From Perognathus longimembris pacificus (Eukaryota; Chordata; Mammalia; Rodentia; Heteromyidae), in NCBI RefSeq assembly GCF_023159225.1, contig NW_025957123.1, positions 1 to 64,000 on the forward strand: a stretch of 64,000 bases of DNA, in the 5' to 3' direction. Below are positions 22,460-35,339 of this stretch, in pieces (position 1 is the first letter of the stretch; the number at the start of each line of letters is the position of its first letter). The notes under the pieces were generated by a model, which saw only the letters and a program-made list of their open reading frames with translations, had not been told where the DNA came from and made no database searches. The position numbers and the translations under genes are program-made.

Positions 22460-23797
22460 ATATTTTTTTCAAAATTTTTTTGTCAAACTGATGTACAGAA
22501 AGGTTACAGTTTCATATGTTAGGCACTGGATACATTTCTTGTACAGTTTGTTACCTTGTCCCTCATTCCCCCCTCTCTCTTCCCCATTTCCCTTCCCCCC
22601 CGTAGGTGTTCAGTTCACTTACACCAAACAGTTTTGCAAGTATTGCTTTTGTAGTTGTTTGTCTTTTTTTTACCCTGTGTCTCTCAAATTTGGTATTCCC
22701 ATTCAATTTCCTACTTCCAATACCAGTATACACGGTTTCCAATATACTCAGATAAGATTACAGAGATAGTGTATGTACAACCACAGGAAGGTGATACAAG
22801 AACATCATCAATAATAGAAGCTACAGATACACATAGGACGTTGAAAGTAGTTACAACTGTTTCCATAACATACAGTTCATTTCACTTATCATCATCTTAT
22901 GTGTTCATAAGGGTATAGCTATTGGGCCTTGTGATGCTCTGCTATGACTTGCCTAAACCTGTACTAATTATTCCCAATAAGGGAGACCATAGAGTCCAAG
23001 TTTCTTTGGGTCTGGCTCACTTCACTTAGTATAATTTTTTCCAAGTCCTTCCATTTCCTTACAAATGAGACAATGTCATTCCTTCTGATAGAGGCATAAA
23101 ATTCCATTGTGTATATGTACCACATTTTCCTGATCCATTCGTCGACTGAGTGACATCTGGGCTGGTTCCAGATTGTCGCTATGACAAATTGTGCTGCAAT
23201 GAACATTACTGTGATTTTGTTTGTGGTCTTTGGGATAGATACCCAAAAGTGGGGCTGCTGGGTCATAGGGGAGTTCTATTTTTAGCCTTCTGAGGAATCT
23301 CCATACTGCTTGCCAGAGTGGCTGAGCCATTTTACATTCCCACCAACAATGAAGTAGGGTTCCCTTTTGGCCACATCCCCTCCAACAATTGTTATGACTA
23401 GTTATCGTGATATATGACATTCTTACTGGGGTGAGATGGAATCTCAATGTTGTTTTGATTTGCATTTCTTTTATGACCAGTGATGTAGACCATTTTTTCA
23501 TATGTCTCTTGGCCATTCTCATTTCCTCATCAGAGAAGTCTCTTTGTAAGTCTTTAGCCCACTTGATGAGGAGGCTATTGGTTCTTTGTTGTTTTGTTTT
23601 GGAAAAGGCAAATTTTTTAGTTCTGCATATATTTTAGAGATGAGGCCTTTGTCTGTTGAATGTCCGGTAAAGATCTTCTCCCAGTCTGTGGGCTTTCTGT
23701 TTATCTTGCGAGCTATGACCTTTGCCGTGCAGAAGCTCTGCAGTTTGCTGCAGTCCCATTTGTCCAACCTTCCTTTGATTTGTAGCCATTCTGGGTC
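22460..23797 (-). mobile_element. 5'-truncated L1 insertion private to this copy
   Basis: The minus strand reads the ORF2 C-terminal part, with WIRKMWYIYTMEFYASIR and WKDLEKIILSEVSQTQ segments, then the 3'UTR and an A-rich end at about 22,460. The 5' end is truncated within ORF2 at about 23,797. The paralogous site near 11,168 is empty, so it inserted after the segmental duplication. Frames are interrupted, and the fragment is inactive because of the truncation. Confidence 0.9.
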
Positions 23798-23921
23798 TTT
23801 GATGTGCCTGTCTTGTGGTTCCCTGCACTGGTCGAGAATATTTCACAAACCCACTATTGGAATAAAAAATATGTGTGACTTTTTTGTAACTTGGTACACA
23901 TTGAATTTTACAATATATGAA

Positions 23922-25390
23922 GTCACTTTGTGTTTTATTTTTTCTGTCCCTGACTTTTGGTAGTCACAGACATATTTTCTACAATTTCATGTAAATGACC
24001 AACTTTACCGAACTTGAGACATGCCATGTAAATCATTTCCCTTAAAAGAGAAGAGAAAATTCTTACTAGAGTCATTTTATTTTAGGCTGGCTTTGGGAAT
24101 TTAGTGAACAACCCCCAAGACTGTGATGGGGACCCCGTGACCCAGAGTTTTCCCCGGGTCAACTTTTGCATAAGTCTTTTGACAAATCCTCTAGTGGTGT
24201 GTGGTTTGTGTTTCATGCACAGACCTACACAGATCAGTGAGTGCTGGGTAGGTGACATGGTGATTTGGATGCAAGTTTACACTCCTGCTTGAAAAAAGTG
24301 GCAAGATGTCATCCCTTCTTTTGGGACCTGGTGGGTCAAGTTTTGTGTCTGTAGGCATTCTGTCATTACACTTGTCTCTTGGTTTTGTAGTTTCTTACTC
24401 TCTATTTGACAGACTTTGGTTGTCTCTAACTCTTCCTAATATCAACAAGTCATCTGTGTTCCTTGAAGGCACTGCCACATGGCCTCATCAGGGAGTCATC
24501 TGGAGGATAGAAATATCCAGAGTGGAGCATCCCCATGAGATGTTTCAGGGAACAGTGTTCTTTCTGTCACTCTGGCAGTCTACTTGTCAATGCGAGTCTT
24601 GCATTCCATAGAAGAATAATGTTGAGCCTTCCTTAGAAGTTCACTTAGAAATCTCATGACCCTGTGCAGCGGATGAATAATATTTTCTATAGTACAAACT
24701 GTTTCATTTTTCCCTATTTGAAGTGACACTAAAGCTTTTTATGTCAAGTAAATAATACTGAATATCTGATATGAATGTACTAAGTAGTGTCCACTGAAAG
24801 CACAGCTTTATAAATGTACAATGTATTTTTATGAATTTCCTTGCTTCCCATGAAATATCGTTTGTTTTTCATCATACCGCTCACTGCTTTCACGGTTCCT
24901 TACTTCTATCTCCCACACAGTCTCCCTTGCTCTCATCCTTCCTTCCTTTCTGCTGTCATTCTTTCCTGATTACTTTTCTTCCTCCTTATCTCCATTTGTC
25001 TCTCTCTCCTTCCCCAGGATTCCATTCGGATCCTTCTTTCTCCATTCTTCTACCTTTAATTCAATCCCAAACACTATGGATACAAACCACAATCCAGCTC
25101 TCCCTGCCTCCTTTCCTGCCTGCATTCCTTCCCTCCTTGCTACCTTCCCTCCAGTCTTCCTTCCTCTCTTCTTGTCTTCCTGTGCTTAATCACTCCATCC
25201 CTTTTCTTTATATCATTCATTGCTCTCCTGTCTTTTCTCTCCTTCCCCAACTTTCCTTCTTACTTGGTACCTTCCTTAGCTCCAGATTTATGGTATATTA
25301 ACTCTTATCTTTTTAAATCTTTTTTTCATCATTATGAACACTGTGGCTACTTGCTACTACTATTCTGTTGTAGAGTACACTGTTGCCATG
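23922..25390. repeat. R block copy R4, right-truncated
   Basis: It pairs with R2 (about 90%): 'cactttgtgttttatttt', 'aatgaccaactttaccgaac' and a polypyrimidine tract at about 24,840-25,290. Homology stops at 'ctgttgccatgt' (25,390), where an antisense L1 5'UTR begins. The expected third HSFY block is therefore missing. Confidence 0.85.
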
Positions 25391-25549
25391 TCTGCCATTT
25401 TTCTTGTGTTCCTTCTGCACATTTGGAATGGGAATGCCATTCTACCAGCACCTGTGAGCACTGTTAAGACCCAAAGCAGCCCTTACCAAGCACTGTTGTG
25501 TAAATCTTACAAGTTCACAATTATATACAGATACCTTGTATACCTGTTT

Positions 25550-25760
25550 TTTTTTTTTTTTTTTTTTTTGGCCAGTCCTGGGGACTGGACTCAGGGCCTA
25601 AGCACTGTCCCTGGCTTCTTCTTGCTCAAGGCTAGCACTCTGCCACTTGAGCCACAGTGCCCCTTCTGGCCATTTTCTGTATATGTGGTGCTGGGAATCG
25701 AACCCAGGGCCTCATGTATATGAAGCAGGCACTCTTGTCACTAGGCCATATCCCCAGCCC
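25550..25760 (-). mobile_element. ID-like SINE in L1 5'UTR
   Basis: An antisense SINE with a long poly-T (its A tail). A perfect 16-bp target duplication, CCTTGTATACCTGTTT, lies at 25,534-25,549 and 25,761-25,776. The paralogous L1 at about 47,800 shows the empty site. Confidence 0.95.
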
Positions 25761-26080
25761 CCTTGTATACCTGTTTATAAAATTAGATTTGGTGTTCCTA
25801 AAGATTACAATTTCAATATAACAACCGATCCTGGGCACTGTATTCAGTAGTTACTTATTTACTGTTACAACCCTATAAGCAATTCTTGTTCTTATATTAA
25901 GTTCTTTTAGGACTGCTATTCTCTATGAATCCCTTTGTTTCACTGTGATTAAGCAGGGATAACCTCTATCCAATAACCAGGAGTCAATTGAACCTGGAAG
26001 TCCAGGCAGTAAGTAAGGAGTGTAAGTTAGAGGTAGTAAAGAGAATAGAGTAAAACATATTGGGGGGGAGGGTGATTTTT

Positions 26081-26282
26081 TTTTTGGGGGGGGCAGTCCT
26101 GGGCCTTGGACTCAGGGCCTGAGCACTGTCCCTGGCTTCTTCCCGCTCAAGGCTAGCACTCCGCCACTTTAGCCACAGCACCGCTTCTGGCCGTTTTCTG
26201 TATATGTGGTGCTGGGGAATCGAACCTAGGGCCTCGTGTATCCGAGGCAGGCACTCTTGCCACTAGGCTATATCCCCAGCCC
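26081..26282 (-). mobile_element. second ID-like SINE in L1 5'UTR
   Basis: An antisense SINE flanked by a 15-bp target duplication, GGGAGGGTGATTTTT, at 26,066-26,080 and 26,283-26,297. The L1 at about 47,500 shows the empty site ('atcaccctccccc' in inverse). Confidence 0.95.
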
Positions 26283-27944
26283 GGGAGGGTGATTTTTGTT
26301 TAGTTTCAGTGATGTGGAAATGTGAAGAGTAGAATCAGTAGAAAGAACAAGGGTAAAATGATAGACAATTGAGTGTTAGCAGAAAGAGTGGAGGTGGTAT
26401 TCATAGGAAAGTAATTTTTAAAGAAATAGAATGCAAAGAGAGAAATGAAGTAAAAATACTGGAAGACAGATGCATAAAACAGAGAAAAATTATTTTAAAA
26501 AGAAAAAAGAAAAAGAACCAGAAAAACAAACAACCAAAATAATAGCACAAAAAACTTGATAAAACAAACAGGTAAAAATGAAAAGAAAAAATCAACGATG
26601 TTTCAGAAGTGAAAAAATTTAAAAAAAAACTTTTTTTTTAAAGTTTACAAAATGTTTGAGAATAAAAAATAATGGAGTCTGGCTTGTTTGGGTAGTCCTT
26701 CCCCAGTCTCTGGTTTCCTTGAGTCTGGTCTGCAGTGTATTTTCCTGATTGGCTGGTTTGACTTGATTTCAGTTAAGAGAGGGTGGATCTGTTCTGACCC
26801 TTCTCCTTTGTTGGTGCAATCCTGGCTCTCTGTAGTTTACACAGCTTGCAGGTAGGCCTTGGGCGTCCTCTGTAGATGGGAACGTGAGCATTTTGGGGAA
26901 CTGTGGCTCCTCTGTCTGCTGTGGGCCTGGGGCCTTTAATGCCTGGCTTTGTATAGGCTGTGGACTCAGCAGGACAGGGCGCCTCTGACCTGGTTTACCC
27001 GGCTGAGCGTTGCTTGCCTTGGGAAGGTTCCTCCCTCCTGGGCAAGGCGGCCACCTGGTGGAGCTGGCTATGGAATTCAGCTCTCATTCAGGCTGGGAAT
27101 TGGGCTTCCTCTGTGACGGGATCATTTATTTGTCTCAGGAACTATTTGTTCCCCCATCTGGTGCTTCCTTGCCACTGGTAGCTTCTTGCTGCTTTTGCTT
27201 TAAATTTAAAAATTCTGGCAGGCAGGGCAGGGCACCTCTGGCTAAGCCATGGCCCAAGACACACCTACCTCCTGGCAGGTGGCGTTCTCTTGGGCAGAGC
27301 TGGCTCTCACTGGTCAGACTCTCTTGCCCATTTCAAAGATGGCTACTTTGACCTCACTTTCCCCAGGCCTGCTTTAGATCCAATCTGGTGTGACCCTTTA
27401 CCAGGGTCAAAAATGGCGCTTTTCTATGGCTTTAGGAAAAGGGATGCCTTCCAGAAGCTCCTCTGTGGGCACAAGTGAGAATATTTTTCCTGGGGTACTC
27501 ATGCTTTCTCTGGGATTTCAGGTCATCTGTGCTCAGCCGCCATCTGGAGGATTTCTACCTGGTCTATGCTGTTTGCTTCAGCACTGTGGAGTGCCGGTCA
27601 CTGTGCCAGGCACGGTGCTGGCGCCGGCACTGGCGCAGCAGCGGGATGCCACACGGACCTCAAATCTGTATTATTAGATGAGCAAAGTCAATTTTTCCTT
27701 CCTGGCCAGAATCCCTATAGTGTTAGAACTTACTCTGGCTTTCTTTCTAGGAGTAAAAGTTTCTATGGGCTGAAAAAAATGTGATGTCGGAGGGAGCTCA
27801 GCTAGGGCTCTGCTGCTCCGCATCCATCTTCCCTGAAGTCCCCGTGTCTGTTCTATGCTGACTCAAAAGTCACCACATTATTGTAAGTAAATAGTTTTTC
27901 ATAGCAATTGAGTTTACAAATTTTATGTATTTTTTGTATTTGTG

Positions 27945-28546
27945 GTGAAGTTTTTTTAATTTTTTTTGTCAAACTGATGTACAGAGAGGTTACAGTTTCA
28001 TTTGTAAGGCATTGGATACTTTTCTGGTACTGTTTGTTTACCTCATCCCTCATTCTCCCCTCGCCTTCCCCCTTTTTCTCTCCCCTCATACGTTGTCCAG
28101 TTGATTTCTACCAAACAGTTTTACAAGTATTACATTTGTAGTTTTTCTTCTTTTTGTCCCATGTCTCTCAAGGTTTGTATTCCCTATCACTTTCCTAGTT
28201 CTAATAACAGTATACAAAGTTTCCAATGTACTCAGATAAGATACAGTATAGTTCATGTACAAACAAAGGAAGGGGATACAAGAAGATTATCAACAATAGA
28301 AGCTACAGTTTCACATGGCATGTTGAAAGTTATTCAAACAGTGATATAATATTCGTTTCCAGAACATAGCGTTCATTTCAATTAGCAACATCTTATGTGT
28401 TCATAATGTATAGCTACTGGGCTTTTGTGATCCTTTGCTGTTACTAGCCTAAACCTGTGCTAATTATTCCCTATGAGGGAGACAATAGAGTCCATGCTTC
28501 TTTGGGTCTGGCTAACTTTACTTAGTATAATTTTTTCCAATATCAT
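27945..28546 (-). mobile_element. L1 3' end, antisense
   Basis: Highly similar to the antisense L1 3'UTR at 22,460 onward ('tttttttgtcaaactgatgtac' shortened: 'gtcaaactgatgtacagag', 'ttacagtttcat', 'ccctcattctcccctcgcc'). It reaches only the very end of ORF2 at 28,546. A SINE with its own target duplication follows immediately. Confidence 0.85.
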
Positions 28547-28560
28547 TGGAAGATATATAT

Positions 28561-28770
28561 TTACAAAAAATTTTTTTGGCCATTCCTGGGCCTTGGACTC
28601 AAGGCCTGAGCACCATCCCTGGCTTCTTCCCGCTCAAGGTTAGCAGTCTGTCACCTGAGCCACAGCGCCCCCTTTTGGCCATTTTCCATATATGTGGTGC
28701 TGGGGAATAGAACCCAGAGCTACATGTGTAGAAGGCAAGCACTCTTGCCACTAGGTCATATTCCCAGCCC
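28561..28770 (-). mobile_element. ID-like SINE
   Basis: Antisense SINE flanked by GGAAGATATAT at 28,548-28,558 and 28,771-28,781. It inserted next to the L1 3' fragment. Confidence 0.93.
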
Positions 28771-28781
28771 GGAAGATATAT

Positions 28782-30960
28782 TTTTAAAATAAGAATTGGT
28801 GAAAAAATTCAAATTCTACGAATATTATACTTTCCCCTTACCTGTACAAATCCTTATTAATGGTATTTTGCATCAAATTGTTGCCATGCATTCACAGTGA
28901 TGTAAAATGATAATGAAATTATGCAATAAAATATTCTCCCAGAAAGTGGTCAGTCATCTGGATAGACTGAATCCCTCTAACCCAACTTTATGTCATATTT
29001 ACATCAAATGAAATCAACAAAATTTAATTGATGTCACATTTCCTGTCACATATTTTTCAGGTGAGACTTGTCTAATATGGAGAATTTTGGCAGATTCATT
29101 CAGAACTGTTTGAGCTACATAATAAAGTATGAAAATTTACAAATTAATTAAAATTTCCTAGACCACGTACCACATATATCTAATCACATGCATCAGAGTT
29201 AGCTGGTAAGTGACATTCTTCAGGAATCACCTCGATTTTCTTCAAAGAAAATTTAAAACTCCAGGTGGTTTCATTTCAAATGTATTAAAAAATTTGTGAG
29301 ATACAGAACAGTACCTTTCTGAATGTTGGGATTTACCATCGTATATTGAAATAAGTATTAATTGGTTGTAGTTACTTTTTTCCAAATGTGCCCTGTATGA
29401 ACCAAAAGAAAACGGTATAAAAGTGAATGCTTCATAGTACAATGGTAAGGACATGAGGGGTTTTACAAGTCCAGCTGACTAGAGGTGATTTTCTTCCTTA
29501 ACTCTGTGGAACTGAGGTATTACATTAGTTCTATGCTTATTCCAAAAGAATATCTGAAAAAAGCCACATGGGACTGAGGAATTAGAATATGTGTGGTTTT
29601 GTTGGATAGTTTTGAAAATCTCTAATCGGAACAAAGTATATAGTCACCTACGTACTGAAAAAGAAAAGAGGCAAAGAGAATTCCCCCAATCTCAACAAGG
29701 AAAGCAAATTCTGCAAATAGACTAAAATCCACAGTTTTCCCTAAAGGTGTTTTCAAAAGGAAGGGACCAGGCTTGTTGTCTCTATTTGGCATTATTGGGA
29801 TATGAATAATTTATGTCATGTTCAGTTCATGATCTGAGTACATTAGCCATTTTGTACATCTCTTAAATCCTATCATACTTCTGGATTGAAATTGGAATAC
29901 CACATCTGACTACCTGCTATTATGATATCTTGCACTGGAGACATTTGTACTTACATTCACGTGATCTTTTTCCCATTGATGGTAATCTCCCTGATATCTC
30001 CTCACCTGCCGCTTGAACCTGTGATGACTTCCACTACACATCTGCCAGTATTATGTCTTCCATCCTGTACCCTAATCACGTACATATGAGGAAAAGCATT
30101 TTTAACTTCATGAAATATCAATTTGAACATTACACTTGTAACATTGAAACAGATTACAGTGAAGCATGAGTCCTCAACCACAGTTCTTTATGAAATTAGG
30201 CCAACGAAGGAGACAATTATTTTATGGAGGTATATTTCTATATAAATTGAATTCACGATGCAATTAGTGTTTGTCTAAAAGAACAAAACTGAAATTTTCA
30301 GAATCGTTTAGAACTTCAATCTGTAAAAATACTGGCTGTTCTTTGGGAAAGTGGATAACCAAGTATATAGCCTATTGTAATATGCAATGGATAGTGTATC
30401 TGCAAAGATTAACTGAATGCAATATGAAATTTATAATGATCACTGAAAACTAAAATTCCTCTTGCACACGTGTACTCTTATCTGCAATCACAAAAGACAT
30501 TTATTTCTAAGTCTCCACACACTCTGATTACTTAAAAATATTCTCTGCAAATATTCAAGGAAATGTGTCGAAGGGTGGTCAATAAAGTATCATTATCATC
30601 AAAGTGAGGACATCATTGAATACAGAGGTACAAGGGAAAAAAATCTGAACAGCATGTTCTTCATTCTTGTATCTACTGGAAACAAATCAGAACCTCTCTG
30701 TACCTAGGAAATGGTGTTTGTTTTTTTCTCCAATTGCAAGAAATTAAGCTGGGTTTTATTTAATTAAGAGAGTCTCAAATGTCTTCTTTTCTTAAGTAAT
30801 TATATAATTTTTATTATTCTGTGAATTGGATAATAGTCCTTCCAGTTTGATAAATGTGACAAAAAAATGTGAAACTTGATAATTAAAGGCAAGAGCACTG
30901 ATTCAGAGGTTACTCACAATACATTCAAGAATCCATTGGATTAATTGAGATCCCTGTTTT
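28782..30960. other. AT-rich intergenic sequence
   Basis: I find no gene, recognisable transposon or internal repeat here. Open frames are short (under 71 codons) and AT-driven. Confidence 0.5.
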
Positions 30961-31760
30961 GGAAGATGTTTAAAAGAATACACAGCACATCAGTATAGAA
31001 TGCTCTCAAGTAATTTAGGAAGTATTCTTTACTACACTTCCTTCATGTTTGAGACAAACTGGTTCCAGATGATGAAAGGTTTTCATTTTCAGTTTATCAG
31101 GCTAATGAAACAGAAAATGCATATGTGAATACTGACAAAATCAACATTTTCTCAGTGAGTAAAATTCTGAATATGTACTCTTGAAAGACAGAAAGAATTT
31201 CAACATGAAATTCGTGAAAACAAATTTCTTACTAAGCCTAAGATTAATTTAAAAGAAATCTGTGAGTTGGTTTCCATTTTATATTTAAACTTATAGGTGA
31301 TCATTTACATCTCAGAAACACTTGGGAAATGCAACTAGTAGCATGCAAAAGACATTTAGCTAAACAATGGAAAGGAATTTTCAATTACTTATCTGAATAA
31401 TCGCGTGCTACGTTTCATTCTTTTGCATCACCACAGAAGTAAATTTTTCAGTTCTAGAATGAGAATTAATTGTTCATTTACTGGATTATACTTGGAAGGA
31501 TTCCATAAATTAATGAAATTGATGTTGGATAAATAAACAATAAAAATATAGGGAGTAGTAATAATTCCAACTAACATAGTCAAGATGAGGGGCACAAGTG
31601 AAAAATCATAATATATATTGATATATGTACATCTGCATACATTATATCATATGGACCCATTGCTTACATTTAGATAGGAATGTGAATATATATGTATGTA
31701 TATCACTATTTATATATCTCTCTGTATACAGGTACATATATATGTGTACATACACATGTA

Positions 31761-31790
31761 CGTGTGTGTGTGTGTATGTGTGTGTGTGTA
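31761..31790. repeat. (TG)n microsatellite
   Basis: A run of TG dinucleotides with one A interruption, inside a longer AT/GT-rich stretch of D1. Confidence 0.95.
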
Positions 31791-33500
31791 CCTAAATGTA
31801 GTATGGATGTTAGGATGCGTATATGCAAAAATAAATAATTAAATTCGTGAAAGGCATGTTGTTTGGAAGAGTGAAAAAACGAAATAAACTGTAGAATCAT
31901 TCAATATAAAACACACTGTTAAAACATTTATTTAAAGGACAATATCAGTAATAAAGAGAAGGAAATCTCAATGTGTTTATATTGATGAATATCGTATTAA
32001 CATAGGCATGAATAAAAAGAATAGTTGAAAGTAAACCTGAACCAGTCAAATAAGACCTTGCATTAGAATTCTTGCCAGTATTTGAAATGCTGAATTTCAA
32101 ACTTTATGCTTTAATCCTGGCAACTAGCAAACATTTGGTGCTTTAAGTCAATCAGGTTTCATCCAAGCTGCGTTAATACAATATAGATTCCCCAGTTCAA
32201 CACTCCTACTTTTACGAAATAAAATATGAGATCATTTTCCAAGATAGTTCCCAGAAAGGTATGTCGCCAAAATCTTCCTCTACATTATTTAGTAGTTATA
32301 TTTGAGCAAGTAGTAATAATATTGTTAGTAACACGTTTGTGTTTTCCATATGCTTGTGCAGCAAAGTCTGATTTCATTTCTTTTAAGAAGAGGTTACCCT
32401 TTTTAGAGCAGTTGCTGTGATGTTTCCAAATGCATTATACTGATAATTGTTAGGTGAGTTCCTTAAAACAACACCTGAAATTGTAGTCATCACAACCTAA
32501 TATATGATTACTGAGTTTGCAGTAGGACTACCTTTATCACATAAAGCAGTTATTCTTTGGTTACTTTCCTCTGTTTTACTTCCTCATGAAGACCTAGAAT
32601 TTCACTATGGATACCATAATTATGAAAAAAGCTTTAATGTTTTATATATGTAATATATCATTTCATTATTGAGTATAGTACTTAAAATATTAAATGGAAA
32701 TCATTGTACAAGAAACATTACATTTTTGGCTATCCCAAAGAGGCATTTTGTTCGCTTTGGTAACAACGTGAGTTCAAATTTATGAAGTATGTAAATATTT
32801 CCCAAAATTCTTTGATGATTTTACTGTCTTAATAAAACACAAAATCCTGTGGAATCATTTCTCAATAGCAGTATGAGAACAAGGAGAAATGAAAATTGGA
32901 TTGCTATAATTTTGGCTTTCTAGGTGAACACTCTCATAAGGTTTAAAACAGAGAAACATTGACTTAATCATTCCAAAATGCAGTAACAAATTTTTCTCTA
33001 AATATCCATTTTGATAATGTGGTAATCCATCACCATTCCTTGTGTCATAATTCCATTATTCTAGGAGAAAATGAGAGATAGTCACTGAGAGAAACACATT
33101 CATATTGGGTGACATCCTTGGGTAAACCTGTTTCACAGATGATTTTCTATACCTGAAACACACTGTGGAATATTTTCTAAAACATTTGAAATGCTTTAAA
33201 TTACAAAAGAGAACTGTCTCTATTTCCATATTACATAGAGTTTTTCAACTTTCTTATCCTTAGAAATTTCATCCTATATTCTTTGCCTTAATAAATGCAT
33301 GTCCAGAATGGGAAATGATTTTCATCTAAATTTTGTAATGTTTTAGATAATTCACTTCAATTCCCAGGTAACATAATGATTCCAGGGGATAAATCCCAAT
33401 GAATATACTAAAATACACTTGACTTGAAATTATTGTGTTACTAATATATATATGTACATAATCTATCATATAATATATGTATACTACATATTTGTAAGAT

Positions 33501-33524
33501 GTATATATATATATATATATATAT
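33501..33524. repeat. (TA)n microsatellite
   Basis: Twelve uninterrupted TA-type dinucleotides inside D1. Confidence 0.95.
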
Positions 33525-35339
33525 CGTTCATTGTGGAGTATTTATAATGCAGAAATTGATGTAAAACTATGAGTTTAGTATAGAGTAAAGTTTGGCCAGA
33601 ATGCAAAATGGACAAATTAGAACTGATATCTAAACTCTTCCTTTTTATGCCTCCATTTTCCCCTCTGTTCTCAGCCCAAGTTATTCTGGTGCCTTATTCA
33701 TTGGTTCAAAGCATTATTTCAAAATGCAATGAATAGAAAGTGTTTTTTAATTTTTTTTGTTAATTGCTTCAAATACTGTGTCATCACTGGAATAAATCTA
33801 TGATTCTTCATTGGATTATGGCTGGATATTCATTCTGAGCAATGATAGATCTCTTGGAACGCTACTGGGGAACTTGAGATTTCTGTTGTGTTTTGGAAAA
33901 TTCATGGAAGTAGGATGAATACCTTGGAAAAAATTTCTCCTGTCTTCAAGGATTGGAAGTGTGGTAATCGTTTCTGGGATATGGGATGTCGAATATCTGC
34001 ATCCACTAGTTTCACATGGCTATTAAACACAATGAATTTATTTTGCAGCTATTGTAACAAGAGACTTGAAGAGAAGTGACCAATTCCGTGGCAGTTTTAT
34101 AAATTTGAATATTACAAAGTAGGTTGGATTGGTGGAAGACTTATTAACTATGAAGTGATGAGAGAGATGATGATAAAAGTGTAACATGCTGAAACACCTG
34201 GAAGATTCAAATTAAGATCAACTAGTGTGACTTCAACCATGCCAGAAAAGTCACAATTTTCTATTCCAATGGTCAAAATTCAAGGATTGGTGTGTACCAA
34301 CACATCTAGGGAAACATAATCACAAAGACCCCCTCAAAAGTAGAACTTTCCGGGGCTAATATTTCAGTATGGAAAACCATATTAAGAAAGAATGTGGGCT
34401 ACCTGGATATCTGACGCAGTGTGATTTTTATTTCCAAATAGAAGCTGAAAAACTCTTTCTAAAGAAATAGGAAAACATTTTGCATGAGAGCGTAAAAGGT
34501 TAATCATTTCTCCCTTCAAAGAAGTTGTTATTCCTTTAGACTGCTTGATATAATCAATTTATAAATTCCCTGTATTTCCCTGTTATTCTCCTAATTTGGA
34601 TGCCCTTCAGAATGACCAAAACAAACGAGTTCATCTCATCCGAATTTCTGGCCTCTGGGTGTGAGGTAAACATGGATGCTTCAGTCAATGAATATATAGA
34701 AGCTTTTGGCTGGACATAGAAATTATTTTTATTGTGTTACAATGAAATTGAAGATAGCAGATAAAGATGGAAGTCCAATTAGATTTTTCTCACAACTCTG
34801 AATAATGCAAACTTACTAAAATAAGAGAAAGGTTTGTTTAGGTTGCATCATTTTTGTTGGAAGCATATAGTTCCCTATGAAATGGCTGTAAGATATAACA
34901 TCATAATGTTTGATTACACTACAGGAATAATATGAACATTGAAAGTAAATTTTTTCTGTTAATAGTTTCACTTGTGAAAACACCAGCATGAGTTTTAACA
35001 TATTACAAAGCATGCATGTATTTCCTTGATGTTAACAACGGCTCTTGGCACTGACAATAAAATATCGAGGAAAACCTGCATTGATTTAATGTGAGCCAAC
35101 AGAAATATAATTGTTTATTTTTTACTTAGTATTTGTGAAGAAAACATATCAGGCGACTTGCAATAAAAACCTAATTCCCTCAAAGAAAATAGTTCACGAT
35201 GAAGAGTTATTGGAAATAAAAGCTTTCTGATTGTAGTCATCACATATTTATTTATATAAATTGGACGTTTTCTTTCTGAAATTGTTAAACGTAGCTCTCC
35301 ATGACTTGTGTAACAATGGACACTATCAATTTTGGGTGT

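Larger units (their letters stand above)
25391..27860 (-). mobile_element. L1 5'UTR fragment, antisense, with GC-rich promoter-like part
   Basis: The minus strand starts near 27,850 with a GAAGATGG motif like the YY1-type start of L1 promoters, then 'cggagcagcagagccc' and a GC-rich stretch (27,000-27,830). 25,391-26,900 matches in inverse orientation the 5'UTR of the L1 at 46,925-47,900. There is no ORF1 or ORF2 beyond 25,390, so the element is cut at its 3' side by the array breakpoint. The two SINEs are listed separately. Plus-strand frames at 26,960-27,784 are by-products of GC content. Confidence 0.75.
30961..35335. repeat. unassigned diverged repeat unit D1
   Basis: About 4.4 kb. Landmarks recur about 4.3 kb later in D2: 'ccagatgatgaaagg' (31,064), 'agaatagttgaaagtaaacc' (32,018), 'ccaagatagttcccagaaa' (32,239), 'ttattgtgttacaatg' (34,730). 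Its right end (34,987-35,335) also matches D3. I estimate 20-30% divergence. No retroviral, L1 or host protein was recognised. The left edge is approximate. Confidence 0.7.

Noticed and set aside
23407..23963. 125-codon plus-strand frame
   Set aside because: It is the complement of L1 ORF2 C-terminal coding sequence and runs out of the L1 into flanking DNA.
26960..27784. Several plus-strand frames of 60-113 codons in a GC-rich stretch
   Set aside because: They are antisense to an L1 5'UTR. GC content removes stops, and no domain or conservation is seen.
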